Assembly (NCBI GenBank): GCA_964538575.1
Contig: CAZIGG010000095.1
Span: 1 to 11,561, forward strand
DNA from: UBA2336 sp964538575
GTDB lineage: Bacteria > Bacteroidota > Bacteroidia > Cytophagales > Cyclobacteriaceae
Reading direction: 5' to 3'
Length of the DNA: 11,561 nt
Numbering within the stretch: position 1 is the first letter of the stretch; each line of letters opens with the position of its first letter. The translations under genes were made by a program, and so were the position numbers. Shown here in pieces: positions 1-6,505 of the stretch. The notes beneath the pieces were generated by a model that saw only the letters and a list, made by a program, of their open reading frames with translations, was not told the DNA's origin and searched no databases.

Positions 1-825
1 CTAAGGAAACTTCGGGTACTTCGACCAGTCCGGATCGCGTTTTTCGAGAAACGCATTCTTGCCTTCCTTGGCTTCATCACTTAAATAGTAAAGCAACGTA
101 GCATTTCCGGCAAGCTCCTGGATTCCGGCCTGACCGTCAAGCTCGGCATTGAACGAAGCCTTAAGCATACGCAACGCCAGCGGACTTTTTGCAATAATTT
201 TTTTACACCACTCAACCGTGGTTTCTTCAAGTTTATCTAATGGAACAACTTTGTTCACTAAGCCCATATCCAATGCTTCCTGCGCATCGTACTGATCGCA
301 CAAGTACCAGATCTCACGGGCTTTCTTTTGCCCGACAATGCGGGCAAGGTATGAAGCGCCAAAGCCGCCATCAAAGCTTCCTACTTTCGGGCCGGTTTGT
401 CCGAAGCGTGCATTATCCGCAGCAATGGTAAGATCGCACACTACGTGGAGTACGTGCCCGCCACCAATCGCCCAGCCGGCAACCGCTGCGATAACGGGTT
501 TAGGAATGGAGCGGATTAATTTCTGAAGATCAAGCACGTTTAAACGCGGAGTAGTGTCTTCGCCTACATATCCGCCATGCCCACGAACACTTTGATCACC
601 ACCGCTGCAAAATGCTTTTCCGCCCTCACCGGTAAATACAATCACGCGGATATCACCGTCCTCACGGCAGTAATACATCGCATCGATCATTTCTTTCACC
701 GTTAGCGGAGTGAATGCATTGTGTACATGCGGCCGGTTGATACTGATGCGCGCAATGCCATCGTATTTATGGAACAGTATTTCCTTGTATTCTTTTATCT
801 GCTGCCAGGGATAGTTAGCGGTCAT
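1..825 (-). CDS. menB: 1,4-dihydroxy-2-naphthoyl-CoA synthase (MenB)
   Basis: This enzyme of the crotonase (enoyl-CoA hydratase) superfamily cyclises o-succinylbenzoyl-CoA to 1,4-dihydroxy-2-naphthoyl-CoA in the cytoplasm, a step of menaquinone synthesis. The 274-residue protein has the usual family length and aligns closely by eye with remembered E. coli MenB. It has the oxyanion-hole segments CSGGDQS (73-79) and AIGGGHVLH (119-127), and QTGPKVGSFDGG (143-154). Gln143, Gly145 and Trp173 occupy the positions of E. coli Gln154, Gly156 and Trp184, which bind bicarbonate. This marks it as a type I, bicarbonate-dependent MenB rather than the type II form with Asp at the Gly position. The ATG start lies inside the end of menD (11-base overlap), and the TAG stop is exactly at the window edge, so the gene is complete. 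It is the last men gene visible; further men genes may follow to the left. Confidence 0.97.
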   Translation of the reverse strand: MTANYPWQQIKEYKEILFHKYDGIARISINRPHVHNAFTPLTVKEMIDAMYYCREDGDIRVIVFTGEGGKAFCSGGDQSVRGHGGYVGEDTTPRLNVLDLQKLIRSIPKPVIAAVAGWAIGGGHVLHVVCDLTIAADNARFGQTGPKVGSFDGGFGASYLARIVGQKKAREIWYLCDQYDAQEALDMGLVNKVVPLDKLEETTVEWCKKIIAKSPLALRMLKASFNAELDGQAGIQELAGNATLLYYLSDEAKEGKNAFLEKRDPDWSKYPKFP

Positions 826-2542
826 AGCTTTTCTTGATTTTCTGTTTTAAGCTGTCAAAAATAGTTTTGTTCTGATCAATTCCGGTTTCGAGCTCGAGTA
901 TTTTTGTGCGCCCATCGAAATCGAAGAAATCTTTTAAGGTGTTTTTGATCTTGCGCTTGTTGTCAAGCTTGAGGTGATCGAAATCAAATTCTTCGCAAAG
1001 CTTTTTAGCGTTGAGGTGTTGTTTGGTTACAAAATACTCATCGGTTTCGGGTAACGTTCCCGGCCCGTCAATCATCTTAAAAATGATGCCGCCATGGTTG
1101 TTGAGCAGCACGATACGTAAGTTTGGTAAATTATAATTATGCCAGAAGGCGTTGCGGTCGTAAAAGAAGGCCAGGTCACCGGTAATCAAAAAGTTTGGCA
1201 GTTCATTGATCAGGCTATGACCGACTGCAGTGCTTGTGCAGCCATCAATGCCGCTCGTTCCGCGGTTTGAGAACACGTTGATATTTTTTTTAGGATCATT
1301 CAGCCCTACAAGATTCGCATACCGGACGCTCATGCTGTTGGCCAAATGCAAATTGCAAAGCGGAGGAAGCTGCCGGATTACTTCATGCACAAGTTCAAGC
1401 TCGCCAAAAGCTTCCTTTGGGAAGAAATCTTTCAGGCTGCGTTCCGCACGATGTTCTTCTGCTTCCCACAATTTTTGGTAATTGCTCTGCTTCTGCTTTT
1501 CAAACACCTTTGACTTCTCAGTCGTTTGTAACGAATCAAAGAATGAAACAGGCGAGACATGGATCACCTTTGTGATGCTTTGGAAAGGATCGGCTACCGC
1601 CCCCGCAGGCTGAATGTGCCAGTGTGCTTTGGGCGAATATTTCCGCAGGAATAATTTCAGGCTTTTTGAGATTACGGATTTGCCGAACGTGATCAGCAAA
1701 TCGGGGCGCAGACTTTTCTTTACATCATCGGGTGCATGCATAAGAAAAACATCGGTATGCCGCACAACACTTTCGATTGAATTGATGTTTGAGATAATAT
1801 CCCCCACGACAGCAACCGGCTGCGTTTGCGTAAAGTTCTGCAAGGAGGACAACAATGTATTATCATAATCATGCTGACCGGCCACTACGAGGATTTTATT
1901 GTACCTGCTCCATTCGCGTTTAAGCAGTTCAGCCTGCTCGGCAGACAACGTAAAATGATTGACAACTTCATCCACAATGCGTACATCTTTTGAGAACGTA
2001 ATCTTCTCCTTCGGATCGGGATAAAATGGTTCGCGGAATGGCGCGTTAATGTGAACGGGACCTTTCGGTTCCTGCATCGAAAGATTGATGGCCTCGTTGA
2101 TAATGCGGTTCACCGCCCATTGTTCATCGGCATGATCGTAAGTCTGCGGCAACTGGTACGATTTCTTCACATGCTTGCCAAATAAATCTTCCTGGTGAAT
2201 GGTTTGGCCGTCATGCTGCGCAATCCATTCAGCCGGGCGATCGGCTGTAAAAATCAGCAACGGTGTCTGGGCAAAAAAAGCCTCCGCTACAGAGGGGGCG
2301 AAGTTGTAGGCCGCACTTCCCGAAGTGCAAACCATTACCACCGGGTTTCCGCTTTGCTGGGCAATGCCCAGTGCAACAAATCCCGCGCTGCGTTCATCGC
2401 TGAATGTGCGGGTGCTGATCTTGTCATGCCGTGAAAAGGCAATTGTTAACGGGGCGCAACGCGAACCCGGGCATAAAACTGCATGACTTACTTTTTTGCG
2501 GGTGCAGATTTCAGCGATATCGTAAATGGGCTGTAAACTCAC
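815..2542 (-). CDS. menD: SEPHCHC synthase (MenD), ThDP-dependent
   Basis: MenD joins isochorismate and 2-oxoglutarate, using thiamine diphosphate and Mg2+, to make 2-succinyl-5-enolpyruvyl-6-hydroxy-3-cyclohexene-1-carboxylate. I place the start at a GTG whose bases form GTGA with the menF stop, giving 575 residues. A longer reading frame upstream adds 43 residues that only shadow the menF 3' end and do not look like MenD. The N-terminal domain has CPGSRCAPLT (24-33), then DERSAGF with Glu50 at the expected ThDP-activating position, and TSGSAAYN and TADRPAEW. The C-terminal domain has SNRGTSGIDG and the ThDP/Mg motif starting GDLAFFYD (455-462) and ending in Asn-Asn (481-482). The tail overlaps menB by 11 bases. 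All expected catalytic landmarks are present. The GTG start is inferred from the overlap and from homology, since no Shine-Dalgarno sequence is visible. Confidence 0.96.
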   Translation of the reverse strand: MSLQPIYDIAEICTRKKVSHAVLCPGSRCAPLTIAFSRHDKISTRTFSDERSAGFVALGIAQQSGNPVVMVCTSGSAAYNFAPSVAEAFFAQTPLLIFTADRPAEWIAQHDGQTIHQEDLFGKHVKKSYQLPQTYDHADEQWAVNRIINEAINLSMQEPKGPVHINAPFREPFYPDPKEKITFSKDVRIVDEVVNHFTLSAEQAELLKREWSRYNKILVVAGQHDYDNTLLSSLQNFTQTQPVAVVGDIISNINSIESVVRHTDVFLMHAPDDVKKSLRPDLLITFGKSVISKSLKLFLRKYSPKAHWHIQPAGAVADPFQSITKVIHVSPVSFFDSLQTTEKSKVFEKQKQSNYQKLWEAEEHRAERSLKDFFPKEAFGELELVHEVIRQLPPLCNLHLANSMSVRYANLVGLNDPKKNINVFSNRGTSGIDGCTSTAVGHSLINELPNFLITGDLAFFYDRNAFWHNYNLPNLRIVLLNNHGGIIFKMIDGPGTLPETDEYFVTKQHLNAKKLCEEFDFDHLKLDNKRKIKNTLKDFFDFDGRTKILELETGIDQNKTIFDSLKQKIKKSYDR

Positions 2543-3765
2543 ACGTGAATGACTTTCAAGAGTGTATTGAGCTTGATCTCCGTTTCTTCCCATTCGCTTT
2601 CCGGAACAGAATCGGCCGTAACACCTGCTCCTGCATAGAGTATCGCCTGACTTCCGGTCACCTGCATGCAACGCAGATTAACAAACAAACTAATGGTATC
2701 GTTGATATTAACAGGCCCGAGATAGCCTGAGTAGAATTCGCGATCATAGCCTTCGTTTTCTTTTAAGAAAGCCAGCGATTCTTCTAACGGCATCCCGCAT
2801 ACTGCTGAAGTAGGATGGATGAGCTGAAGCATCACGGATCCAAGCTGCGGAAAATTTGTTTCCTTCATATCAACGGCAAACGTAGTTTTCAGGTGCATCA
2901 CATTTCCGGCAACGATCGTCTTCGGGCCCTGTTCATCGTATTCACGCAGTCTGATCTTCTTAAAGTTGCTGATGATGTAACGGCAAACTAAGGCCTGCTC
3001 TTCAATTTCCTTTTGTGTCCACGCTACGTTCTTAGTGTTTGTTCCGGGCTCGAAAGGTTTTGTTCCGGCCAGCGCAACAGTTTTAAAGATGTGATTGTTT
3101 TCAACCTGGATCAATAATTCGGGCGATGCACCGATCCATGTACCAACAGTTGGAATGCTGACAAACGATATCATCGCATTCGGATATGCATCGCAAAGCT
3201 TTTGAAACGTTTCAATCACATCAAACGATTCCGCAAGATCAACGTGTTTTAAACGCGAGGGTACAATTTTTTCAAATGTGCCAGCTTCGATCTGATCAAT
3301 ACTTTTTCTGACGAGCCGTTCATACGTTTCTTTATCGCTGTCCGCGCCCTTCGTGGATTCTCTGTAAAAGAAATTCTTATTGTTTTTAGGAGAGGCTTTT
3401 GCAACCACCTCGTTCAGCCAGTGTTGTGAGGAAGTTTGCTTCGAATTCGCTGGCTCTTGTAAGGTCCCTTCTGAAAACGTAAACAGTAAATCAGCTTTCA
3501 GATAATAACGGTTTTTGGTTTTATCAAACGGTGCGAAAATAAATCCTGATGATAAATCTTCGAGGATTGCTTTTGGTTCTAACGGGTCAGCCGAAAAAGA
3601 GAGGACCAGATTTTTTGTCTGCTCGTTCGGTAATCGCCATAAGGCAAAAGAATAATCGTTTTCGAATGCCTGGTTGAGTAAAATCTCAAACAGCTCAGCC
3701 TCACCGGGCTTTGCTGTTCGTTCCAATATGCTCACTGCTTTCTCCACTGGATTATTTTTTATCAA
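2539..3765 (-). CDS. menF: Isochorismate synthase (MenF)
   Basis: This chorismate-utilising enzyme converts chorismate to isochorismate, the entry step to menaquinone. The conserved domain is the C-terminal two thirds. Landmarks are KIVPSR with Lys166 (the general base in EntC/MenF), GASPELL with Glu216 (general acid), EEQALV around Glu255-256 (Mg2+), HPTSAVCGMP, then YSGYLGP, LYAGAGV and ESEWEET near 389-395 (second Mg2+ Glu). The family also includes siderophore- and salicylate-linked isochorismate synthases, but the position directly before menD makes MenF the sound choice. The N-terminal 120 residues are more divergent, as usual. The 408-residue start used here is TTG at 3765, overlapping the thioesterase stop by 14 bases. 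A GTG six codons later (3747) would start just after that stop and is equally possible, and no Shine-Dalgarno sequence decides between them. The TGA stop overlaps the menD GTG. Confidence 0.95.
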   Translation of the reverse strand: MIKNNPVEKAVSILERTAKPGEAELFEILLNQAFENDYSFALWRLPNEQTKNLVLSFSADPLEPKAILEDLSSGFIFAPFDKTKNRYYLKADLLFTFSEGTLQEPANSKQTSSQHWLNEVVAKASPKNNKNFFYRESTKGADSDKETYERLVRKSIDQIEAGTFEKIVPSRLKHVDLAESFDVIETFQKLCDAYPNAMISFVSIPTVGTWIGASPELLIQVENNHIFKTVALAGTKPFEPGTNTKNVAWTQKEIEEQALVCRYIISNFKKIRLREYDEQGPKTIVAGNVMHLKTTFAVDMKETNFPQLGSVMLQLIHPTSAVCGMPLEESLAFLKENEGYDREFYSGYLGPVNINDTISLFVNLRCMQVTGSQAILYAGAGVTADSVPESEWEETEIKLNTLLKVIHV

Positions 3766-4177
3766 TAACAGCCATGGTAATCCGGCTGATGCACACTAAT
3801 TCATTTTGCTCGTTGGTGATTTTAATTTCCCAAACCTGTGTTTTCTTTCCGACATGTACAGGTTTTGTTATTCCGGTAACAAAGCCTTCACGTACGCTTT
3901 TAATGTGATTGGCATTGATATCGAGACCGACACAATATTGTTTGGTCAGATCGATGCAACAAGCCGCAGCCATACTGCCGAGCGTTTCCGCGAGTACAAC
4001 AGAAGCTCCGCCATGCAACAGTCCCATGGGCTGATGCGTGCGGTGATCCACAGGCATTTTTGCTTCAATAAAATCTTCTCCGATGCGGGTAAACTCAATG
4101 CCCAGGTGTGTGACCATTGTATTCACGGACATTTTGTTGAGGGCCTCTAAGGTTATGTTGGGGTTAAATAATGGCAT
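3752..4177 (-). CDS. menI: Hotdog-fold thioesterase, likely DHNA-CoA thioesterase (MenI/YdiI-like)
   Basis: This small cytoplasmic acyl-CoA thioesterase probably hydrolyses 1,4-dihydroxy-2-naphthoyl-CoA to DHNA, the step after MenB. The 141-residue protein matches remembered E. coli YdiI/MenI (about 136 residues) almost end to end. Shared stretches include ITLEALN (8-14), IEAKMPVDHRT, then QPMGLLHGGASVVLAE (49-64) and a GLDINANH block. Gln49, His55 and Glu64 fall on the E. coli active-site residues Gln48, His54 and Glu63. I chose the ATG at 4177 because homology begins there; an upstream TTG (4213) would put the N-terminus inside a palindrome. The 4HBT/PaaI family is broad, so sequence alone leaves substrate open. 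Its place as first gene of a men operon, overlapping or abutting menF, is the main reason for the MenI call. Confidence 0.87.
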   Translation of the reverse strand: MPLFNPNITLEALNKMSVNTMVTHLGIEFTRIGEDFIEAKMPVDHRTHQPMGLLHGGASVVLAETLGSMAAACCIDLTKQYCVGLDINANHIKSVREGFVTGITKPVHVGKKTQVWEIKITNEQNELVCISRITMAVIDKK

Positions 4178-4207
4178 ATGGTTGTATAAAGCGGGTTGTG
4201 CGTAGAG

Positions 4208-4242
4208 ACGCAATCCCGATAGCTATCGGGGATTGCGTTTTT
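4208..4242. repeat. Near-perfect palindrome with T-run, between divergent genes
   Basis: A 15-base arm (4208-4222) pairs with a 16-base arm (4223-4238) with one bulged base. The core is CCCGATAGCTATCGGG and the outer ends are ACGCAATC and GATTGCGT. On the plus strand five Ts follow (4238-4242), so it has the shape of a rho-independent terminator. Yet it sits in the gap between two divergent genes, where no plus-strand gene would need stopping. The flank GTAGAGACGCAAT (4203-4215) resembles short palindromic repeats that I recall as common in Bacteroidetes and cyanobacterial genomes; this is recollection, not a search. It may be a dispersed repeat, a leader hairpin of the men operon, or a bidirectional insulator. 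Confidence 0.75.
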
Positions 4243-4272
4243 ACAAGATCGTGCGGTTCAAGTTTATTTCCC

Positions 4273-4280
4273 TATTTTTG
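4273..4280 (+). promoter_or_regulatory. Bacteroidetes -7 promoter element for the histidine phosphatase
   Basis: TATTTTTG matches the Bacteroidetes -7 consensus TAnnTTTG exactly. It lies 20 bases before the TTG start, giving a plausible short leader of about 15 bases. No convincing -33 TTTG element is found at the usual distance, so this is a moderate call resting on one box and its position. Confidence 0.5.
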
Positions 4281-4300
4281 CGCGCCAAAATAGCTGAAAA

Positions 4301-4933
4301 TTGAACACCAAAAAAGTTTACATCGTTCGTCATGGCCAGACTGATTTTAATGCGCGGGGCATCGTGCAGGGGAGTGGTGTTGACAGCAGCTTAAATGAAA
4401 AAGGTAAAGCGCAGGCGCAGGCATTTTATGATGCCTTCCGGGCTGTAAAGTTTGACAAGGTTTATACCTCGGTACTGAAAAGAACAAAGGAATCCGTAAC
4501 CCGGTTTATTGAACAGGGCATTCCAACGGAAGCGCTGGCAGGACTCAACGAAATCAGTTGGGGAAAGAAGGAAGGCCAGCCGATCACCCCGGAAGAAGAT
4601 AAATACTATCATCACATGCTGAGTGAATGGCAGCGGGGCGATACCTCGTTACGCATTGAAGGCGGTGAAAGTCCGGATGATGTGGTGAAACGGATGAAGC
4701 CTGCGGTGGATCACATTATGTCGCATACGGAAGAAAAGAATGTACTGATTTGTATGCACGGCCGTGCGATAAGAATTCTGTTATGTCATTTATTAAACTA
4801 TCCGCTGAAGAGCATGGATATGTTTGAACACGAAAATTGCTGCCTGTACATTTTGAATTATACAGGTTCGATGTTTTCGGTGGAACTGCACAACAGCACG
4901 GCTCACTTGAGGCCGGCCATTGATAATAATTGA
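4301..4933 (+). CDS. Histidine phosphatase family protein (phosphoglycerate mutase-like)
   Basis: This is a cytoplasmic member of the histidine phosphatase superfamily (branch 1), which transfers phosphate through a phosphohistidine. The 210-residue protein has the catalytic VRHGQTDFN (9-17, nucleophile His11, Arg10), TSVLKRTKES with Arg61, the acid/base Glu84 in NEISWGKKEG, and a second catalytic His153 in CMHGRAIR. The full four-residue phosphate pocket is therefore present. Substrate cannot be told from sequence: relatives include cofactor-dependent phosphoglycerate mutases, alpha-ribazole phosphatase, and broad sugar or nucleotide phosphatases; the short length argues against a true glycolytic mutase. 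The start is TTG. An in-frame TGA lies two codons upstream, and the first beta strand (KKVYIVRHG) begins four codons in, so no other start fits. It is monocistronic, divergent from the men operon, and ends before a strong terminator. Confidence 0.9.
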   Translation: MNTKKVYIVRHGQTDFNARGIVQGSGVDSSLNEKGKAQAQAFYDAFRAVKFDKVYTSVLKRTKESVTRFIEQGIPTEALAGLNEISWGKKEGQPITPEEDKYYHHMLSEWQRGDTSLRIEGGESPDDVVKRMKPAVDHIMSHTEEKNVLICMHGRAIRILLCHLLNYPLKSMDMFEHENCCLYILNYTGSMFSVELHNSTAHLRPAIDNN

Positions 4934-5011
4934 TTCTTGCCGTGTTTATCCCGGCCCGTCCGAAGGGATTCATCCGGGCGGACATCACCTTGTAGAGCAG
5001 ATTGATGGGGA

Positions 5012-5041
5012 TCGCGGCGCAAGCCCGCGAATTATTTTTTT
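5012..5041 (+). terminator. Rho-independent terminator after the histidine phosphatase
   Basis: TCGCGG (5012-5017) pairs with CCGCGA (5025-5030) around a 7-base loop. It is followed by ATTA and seven Ts (5035-5041). It is oriented to stop plus-strand transcription about 80 bases after the phosphatase stop. Its T-run overlaps the last codons and stop of the convergent TPR gene, so the two units are packed tail to tail. Confidence 0.75.
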
Positions 5042-6486
5042 AACCGCGCCAGGGCAGACTTTGCCTTACTGTCGATGCTGTTTTTGTATTCGTGCTTTTT
5101 ATAGGTGAGCGCTTTTTCGAAATACTTCCGGGCCTCCTTCGGATCGTTCTCATCCTGGAAAATATAACCCAACTGTAAACAGGCATTGGGGGCGAAGTAC
5201 CAGTTTTCTTTACCGCTTTCGGAGATGGTTTGCAGGTAGGATTTTTTTGCCTCCGCAAGTGAATTGCTTTTGTGATAAAGCCGCGCCTTACGATAGGCGA
5301 ATTCAATCTTTTCTTTTTTGGAAGGAAGATCAGCATCGGTTATGGCAGCGATTATTTTTTCAGCTTCAGCATAATACCCTCCATCCGTTGCATACCGGAG
5401 CTTGGAAAGCTTAACGTTGGGATTACTATTTTCTGCTAAGCTTCTTGCCGCATACTTATCCGCTTCGGTTGATTCGTTGCCCGCTGTTTTTGCTTTCGTG
5501 AAATATTTCTGAGCGTCTTTTGATTTGCCCTGTAGCCAGTAACAGACCGCAATCTTGTAATGCGCATCTTTTATATAATTCAATCCGGTATAACCGGAAA
5601 GAAATTTTTGATAGAACTCAATTGAAGATTTGTAGTCGCCCTTGTGCAGATACACTTCGGCAGTTTGATAATCTGCGTACGCAATGGGCAGGCCTTGTTG
5701 ATTTTCCTGTAGCGTGTTAAAATACCCCAGCGCTTTTTCGCTTTCGGAATTTTTGATTGCCACACACCCACCGAGAAAAAGTAAAAGCCGCTGATCGGGA
5801 TGATCCGCGATGAGTTTACTTAACCCATCAGTAGCAGGGGAGGTTTGCTGGAGAATAAAACCTTGTGTCAAATAGTAAATCAATGCAGTTTCAAAGCTTA
5901 AATCAATGTTCGCGTTTTTTATGGATTCAAGCTCCTGCAATCCTTTTTCTACCGAGCCCTGCATACCAAACATGCTGATCACCCACTGATATTTTTCGGG
6001 AATAGAACCCAGCATCACTTCCAGTACGCCTGAAGTTTTTTTGATCGGTGTAAACTCAGGGAACTTCTCTTTGCATTTCTGGACTTTCAGATATGCCTGC
6101 CGGATGTTCCAGGCTGCGTCAATTTCGTGCCCGAATTTCAGGTAGGTGAAAGCCCATTGCAACCTGAGCTCGGCCAGTGTGAATAACGCGTCTGCTGTAA
6201 CAGGTTCGATGGCTTCAAGCAGATCGATCCTGGCGCTCCAGTTATCTTCGTATCGCTCAAACTTAACTTCATCTTCGGTGATCAGCAGCTCAAGAATTTC
6301 AAAAAGCGAGGATACATAAAACTGCTGCGGAGTCTGTGCCTTCTTAATAGCATTACGCGATTCGCTAACCTCAAGGTTCAGCGCGAGCTGATAAGATTTC
6401 AGCGTGGCTTCATCGCTGATCCAGTTCTGCCCGGGGCAAGCCATCGTGCATAAAAAAAGACAGATCGTTAAACCTGTCTTTTTCAT
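5032..6486 (-). CDS. Exported tetratricopeptide-repeat protein of unknown function
   Basis: I do not recognise a specific gene. The 484-residue protein starts with a signal sequence: basic MKK, a hydrophobic stretch to about residue 15, then CTMACPGQ. Cys17 could be a lipid-modified cysteine, though TMAC is a poor lipobox, so lipoprotein and periplasmic protein both remain possible. The rest is helical. The middle has GSIPEKYQW (160-168) followed by FGMQGSVEKGL, and the C-terminal half has TPR-like helical pairs, clearest at about 434-468 (LGYIF, then EARKYFEKAL). The arrangement loosely recalls the IML2/TTC39-type TPR family, but I cannot confirm this. I chose the ATG at 6486, since it begins the signal peptide; a TTG at 6513 would add nine residues before it. 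It follows the zinc-ribbon-like gene by 19 bases and is probably the last gene of the nif3 operon. Confidence 0.82.
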   Translation of the reverse strand: MKKTGLTICLFLCTMACPGQNWISDEATLKSYQLALNLEVSESRNAIKKAQTPQQFYVSSLFEILELLITEDEVKFERYEDNWSARIDLLEAIEPVTADALFTLAELRLQWAFTYLKFGHEIDAAWNIRQAYLKVQKCKEKFPEFTPIKKTSGVLEVMLGSIPEKYQWVISMFGMQGSVEKGLQELESIKNANIDLSFETALIYYLTQGFILQQTSPATDGLSKLIADHPDQRLLLFLGGCVAIKNSESEKALGYFNTLQENQQGLPIAYADYQTAEVYLHKGDYKSSIEFYQKFLSGYTGLNYIKDAHYKIAVCYWLQGKSKDAQKYFTKAKTAGNESTEADKYAARSLAENSNPNVKLSKLRYATDGGYYAEAEKIIAAITDADLPSKKEKIEFAYRKARLYHKSNSLAEAKKSYLQTISESGKENWYFAPNACLQLGYIFQDENDPKEARKYFEKALTYKKHEYKNSIDSKAKSALARLKK

Positions 6487-6505
6487 GTGTTGTATCGTGA
6501 GTGAT

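Noticed and set aside
2543..2671. Upstream 43-residue extension of MenD beginning at an ATG
   Set aside because: It lies wholly inside menF in another frame, is rich in Arg, Cys and Gly, and does not resemble MenD; homology begins at the GTG at 2542.
3806..4150. Plus-strand open frame of 114 codons opposite the thioesterase
   Set aside because: It is antisense to a well-supported gene, with no recognisable domain or promoter of its own.
4178..4213. Twelve-residue extension of the thioesterase from a TTG
   Set aside because: Its start falls inside the palindrome and homology with MenI begins at the ATG at 4177.
4286..4292. Minus-strand TATTTTG as a -7 element for the men operon
   Set aside because: It is one base short of TAnnTTTG and overlaps the better plus-strand promoter region; too weak to list as a feature.
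4954..4979. Possible hairpin GCCCG/CGGGC as a terminator for the TPR gene
   Set aside because: The stem is only 5 bases with a 16-base loop, and no T-run follows on the minus strand.
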